Assembly (NCBI RefSeq): GCF_030123065.1
Contig: NZ_CP126093.1
Location: 4,780,001 to 4,844,000 of the forward strand
Reading direction: 5' to 3'
DNA from: Neobacillus sp. DY30
GTDB taxonomy: Bacteria; Bacillota; Bacilli; Bacillales; Cytobacillaceae
DNA length: 64,000 nucleotides
Shown: in pieces, positions 62,153 to 64,000 of the stretch
Layout of the letters: the number at the start of each line of letters is the position of its first letter
Numbering within the stretch: the stretch's first letter is position 1
Made by a program: the position numbers and the translations under genes
Notes under the pieces: generated by a model
What the model was told of the DNA's origin: nothing
What the model saw: the letters and a program-made list of their open reading frames with translations, nothing else
Databases searched by the model: none

Positions 62153-62187
62153 ACTGCCAGCTTCGATATGAAGCTGGCTTTATTTTA
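62153..62187. terminator. Terminator shared by the ncRNA and ald
   Basis: GCCAGCTTC and GAAGCTGGC around GATAT, then TTTATTTT; A-rich on the other side for ald. Confidence 0.85.
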
Positions 62188-62232
62188 TACATAAAAAATT
62201 AGGAAGAGAATCCATCTCTTCCTCTTCGGATT

Positions 62233-63357
62233 TTATTTCATCTGACCCAGTAATGTTCTGGTATCTGAGTATTGCAGACCATGTGCTTCTGCCACTGCTT
62301 CGTATGTTACGAAGCCGCCCAGTGTATTTATTCCTTTTAGCAATGCCTCATTTTTTTGGCATGCCTGCTTGAAACCCTTGTTGGCAATTTGGATGGCATA
62401 GGGTACTGTCACGTTTGTTAGAGCGATAGTTGAAGTCCTTGGCACCGCTCCAGGCATATTAGCAACAGCATAATGAACCACACCATGTTTAATATATGTT
62501 GGGTTATCATGAGTCGTTATCCGGTCGGTAGTTTCAAAAACGCCGCCTTGGTCAATGGCTATATCAACGACTACACTTCCTGGGCTCATGGATTGAATCA
62601 TTTCTTCTGTTACTAGCTTGGGAGCTTTTGCACCTGGAATTAGTACAGCACCGATTACAACGTCAGAACTTTTCACAGCTTCAGCAATATTATAAGGGTT
62701 TGATATAAGCGTTGTAACATCGGAACCGAAAATATCATCTAATTGACGAAGTCGGTCTGGGTTCAAATCAATAATTGTAACTTTGGCTCCAAGTCCAATT
62801 GCCATTTTCGCAGCATTTGTCCCTGCTACGCCGCCCCCGATAATCGTAACACTCCCTCTTTGTACACCAGGTACCCCAGAGAGCAAAATGCCCTTTCCTC
62901 CGTGAACTCTTTCTAAAAATTGTGCTCCAATTTGCGCAGCCATTCTTCCAGCTACTTCACTCATTGGCGTTAATAAAGGCAAAGACCTATTGGGAAGCTG
63001 CACCGTTTCATAGGCTATACCCACTACCTTGTTATCGATTAAAGCCTTTGTTAATTCAGGCTCTGGAGCTAAATGTAAATATGTAAAAAGAATTAATCCT
63101 TCACGGAAATATTGGTACTCACTTGGCAGAGGTTCTTTTACCTTCATTACCATTTCCATTGACCATGCCTCAGATGCAGTTTCTACGATTTTTGCACCGG
63201 CAGAAATATAATCGTCATCTGTGAAACCAGAACCTTGTCCTGCTCCTTTTTCAATATAAACTTCGTGCCCAAATTTCAACAGGTTGAAAACTCCTGCTGG
63301 TGTCATCGCAACACGATTTTCATTATTTTTTATTTCTTTAGGTATGCCGATTTGCAT
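62233..63357 (-). CDS. ald: Alanine dehydrogenase
   Basis: Converts L-alanine to pyruvate and ammonia with NAD, needed for alanine use and normal sporulation in B. subtilis. 374 residues: MQIGIPKEIKNNENRVAMTP, catalytic Lys in VMKVKEPLPSEY, His in FTYLHLAPEPELT, and Rossmann motif VTIIGGGVAGTNAAKMA. ATG at 63357 follows GGGGG. Monocistronic. Confidence 0.96.
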   Translation of the reverse strand: MQIGIPKEIKNNENRVAMTPAGVFNLLKFGHEVYIEKGAGQGSGFTDDDYISAGAKIVETASEAWSMEMVMKVKEPLPSEYQYFREGLILFTYLHLAPEPELTKALIDNKVVGIAYETVQLPNRSLPLLTPMSEVAGRMAAQIGAQFLERVHGGKGILLSGVPGVQRGSVTIIGGGVAGTNAAKMAIGLGAKVTIIDLNPDRLRQLDDIFGSDVTTLISNPYNIAEAVKSSDVVIGAVLIPGAKAPKLVTEEMIQSMSPGSVVVDIAIDQGGVFETTDRITTHDNPTYIKHGVVHYAVANMPGAVPRTSTIALTNVTVPYAIQIANKGFKQACQKNEALLKGINTLGGFVTYEAVAEAHGLQYSDTRTLLGQMK

Positions 63358-63461
63358 CTATTTACCCCCAATAAATACATTACTTTGAAAACACCTTCAT
63401 TTTACCAAAAAAATGTAGAATTCCCAAACTTTTTTATAATTTACGCTTTTTAGGAGTCCAT

Positions 63462-63496
63462 TATTAAGAGCTCTGCACAAGCAAAGCTCTTTTCAT
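63462..63496 (-). terminator. Terminator of the Pro-Tyr-rich protein gene
   Basis: AAAGAGCTT and AGAGCTCTT-type arms pair across TGCTTGTGC; located just after the stop codon. Confidence 0.7.
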
Positions 63497-63509
63497 TAGT
63501 TCGCTATAT

Positions 63510-63761
<252 letters not shown>

Positions 63762-63872
63762 TTTTGTTCCTCCTCATTTTTATTACTTACACATTAAAAG
63801 AATATGCAGCCTTAAAATGAGATTCTTGGGTAAATGCCCCGTCAAAAGAAATTTAATAGACGTATACACATA

Positions 63873-63900
63873 GGAAAACCCGCCTGTTGGCGAGTCCTAT
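63873..63900 (-). terminator. Terminator of the right-edge reading frame
   Basis: CTCGCC, loop AACA, GGCGGG then TTTT on the minus strand. Confidence 0.75.
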
Positions 63901-63906
63901 AAGTGC

Positions 63907-63999
63907 CTATTCTGATGTGCTTTGTGCTGAAGCCTCGCTAGCCACTTCGAAATCCTGACCAATAAAGCCACTATTGTAGGAATCCATTATTTGTTCACT
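63907..63999 (-). CDS. C-terminal fragment of a reading frame cut by the window edge
   Basis: Thirty codons open to the edge and ended by TAG at 63907: ...MDSYNSGFIGQDFEVASEA then SAQSTSE. The ATG inside lacks a ribosome-binding site, so the start probably lies outside. A terminator follows. The polar tail slightly recalls gamma-type spore proteins, but this is weak; product unassigned. Confidence 0.5.
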   Translation of the reverse strand, partial: SEQIMDSYNSGFIGQDFEVASEASAQSTSE

Positions 64000-64000
64000 T

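Overview
The window is chromosomal DNA of a low-GC, endospore-forming Bacillaceae bacterium. Gene content and order closely follow the Bacillus subtilis blocks yshE-mutS2-polX-cvpA-zapA-rnhC, pheST, ysdA-rplT-rpmI-infC-thrS, ytxC-dnaI-dnaB-nrdR, gapB, coaE-ytaF-mutM-polA, phoR-phoP-mdh-icd-citZ, ytvI-fxsA-pyk-pfkA-accA-accD, maeA/ytsJ-dnaE-ytrH-ytrI-nrnA-ytpI-ytoI and ald. Spore genes (sspI, ytrH, ytrI, ytvI, ytxC) confirm a spore former. A Neobacillus-like or related genus is my guess; the sequence alone does not prove it. Most genes lie on the minus strand.

Region by region. 1-3.6 kb: the promoter-proximal part of an iron-regulated siderophore operon (acetyltransferase, alpha/beta hydrolase, diaminobutyrate aminotransferase, diaminobutyrate decarboxylase cut by the window edge) behind a strong promoter with a near-perfect Fur box. 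3.7-10.4 kb: a GNAT remnant, an unannotated 26-residue membrane peptide, then yshE, mutS2, polX, cvpA, zapA and divergent rnhC. 10.6-20.5 kb: pheST with a T-box, ysgA, sspI, an M42 peptidase, an all-alpha dUTPase, ysdB behind a sigma-W promoter, a TVP38 protein, ysdA, and infC-rpmI-rplT behind an L20-type leader with an AUU start on infC. 20.5-29.2 kb: thrS with a T-box, ytxC, dnaI, dnaB, nrdR, speD with a structured leader, gapB with two CcpN-type sites. 29.4-48.1 kb: a NERD protein, coaE, ytaF, mutM, polA, phoPR, a MaoC protein, mdh, icd, citZ, a DUF441 protein, ytvI, fxsA, pyk, pfkA. 48.3-63.4 kb: accAD, a GntR regulator, malic enzyme, dnaE, ytrHI, nrnA, ytpI, ytoI, ytkL, an M24 peptidase, a probable 6S RNA, ald. 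The end holds a small Pro-Tyr-rich protein and the tail of another reading frame.

The genes form central carbon metabolism (pfkA-pyk; citZ-icd-mdh; gapB and malic enzyme at the gluconeogenic and C4 nodes; accDA feeding fatty-acid synthesis), replication and repair (dnaB, dnaI, dnaE, polA, mutM, mutS2, polX, rnhC, nrnA, dUTPase), and translation (pheST, thrS, infC-rpmI-rplT). Visible regulation links them: matching palindromes place the malic enzyme-GntR operon and accDA in one apparent local regulon, cre-like sites sit near citZ and pfkA, and CcpN-type sites cover gapB.

The least explained material is between genes. Three tandem arrays, each with a unit of about 51 bp, all sit at junctions of convergent genes; their sequences differ but share a faint collinear skeleton. 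Separately, three copies of a dispersed imperfect palindrome lie only between co-directional genes, one inside the thrS leader and one holding a nested second copy. I found no defence system, prophage, insertion sequence, CRISPR array or tRNA/rRNA gene.
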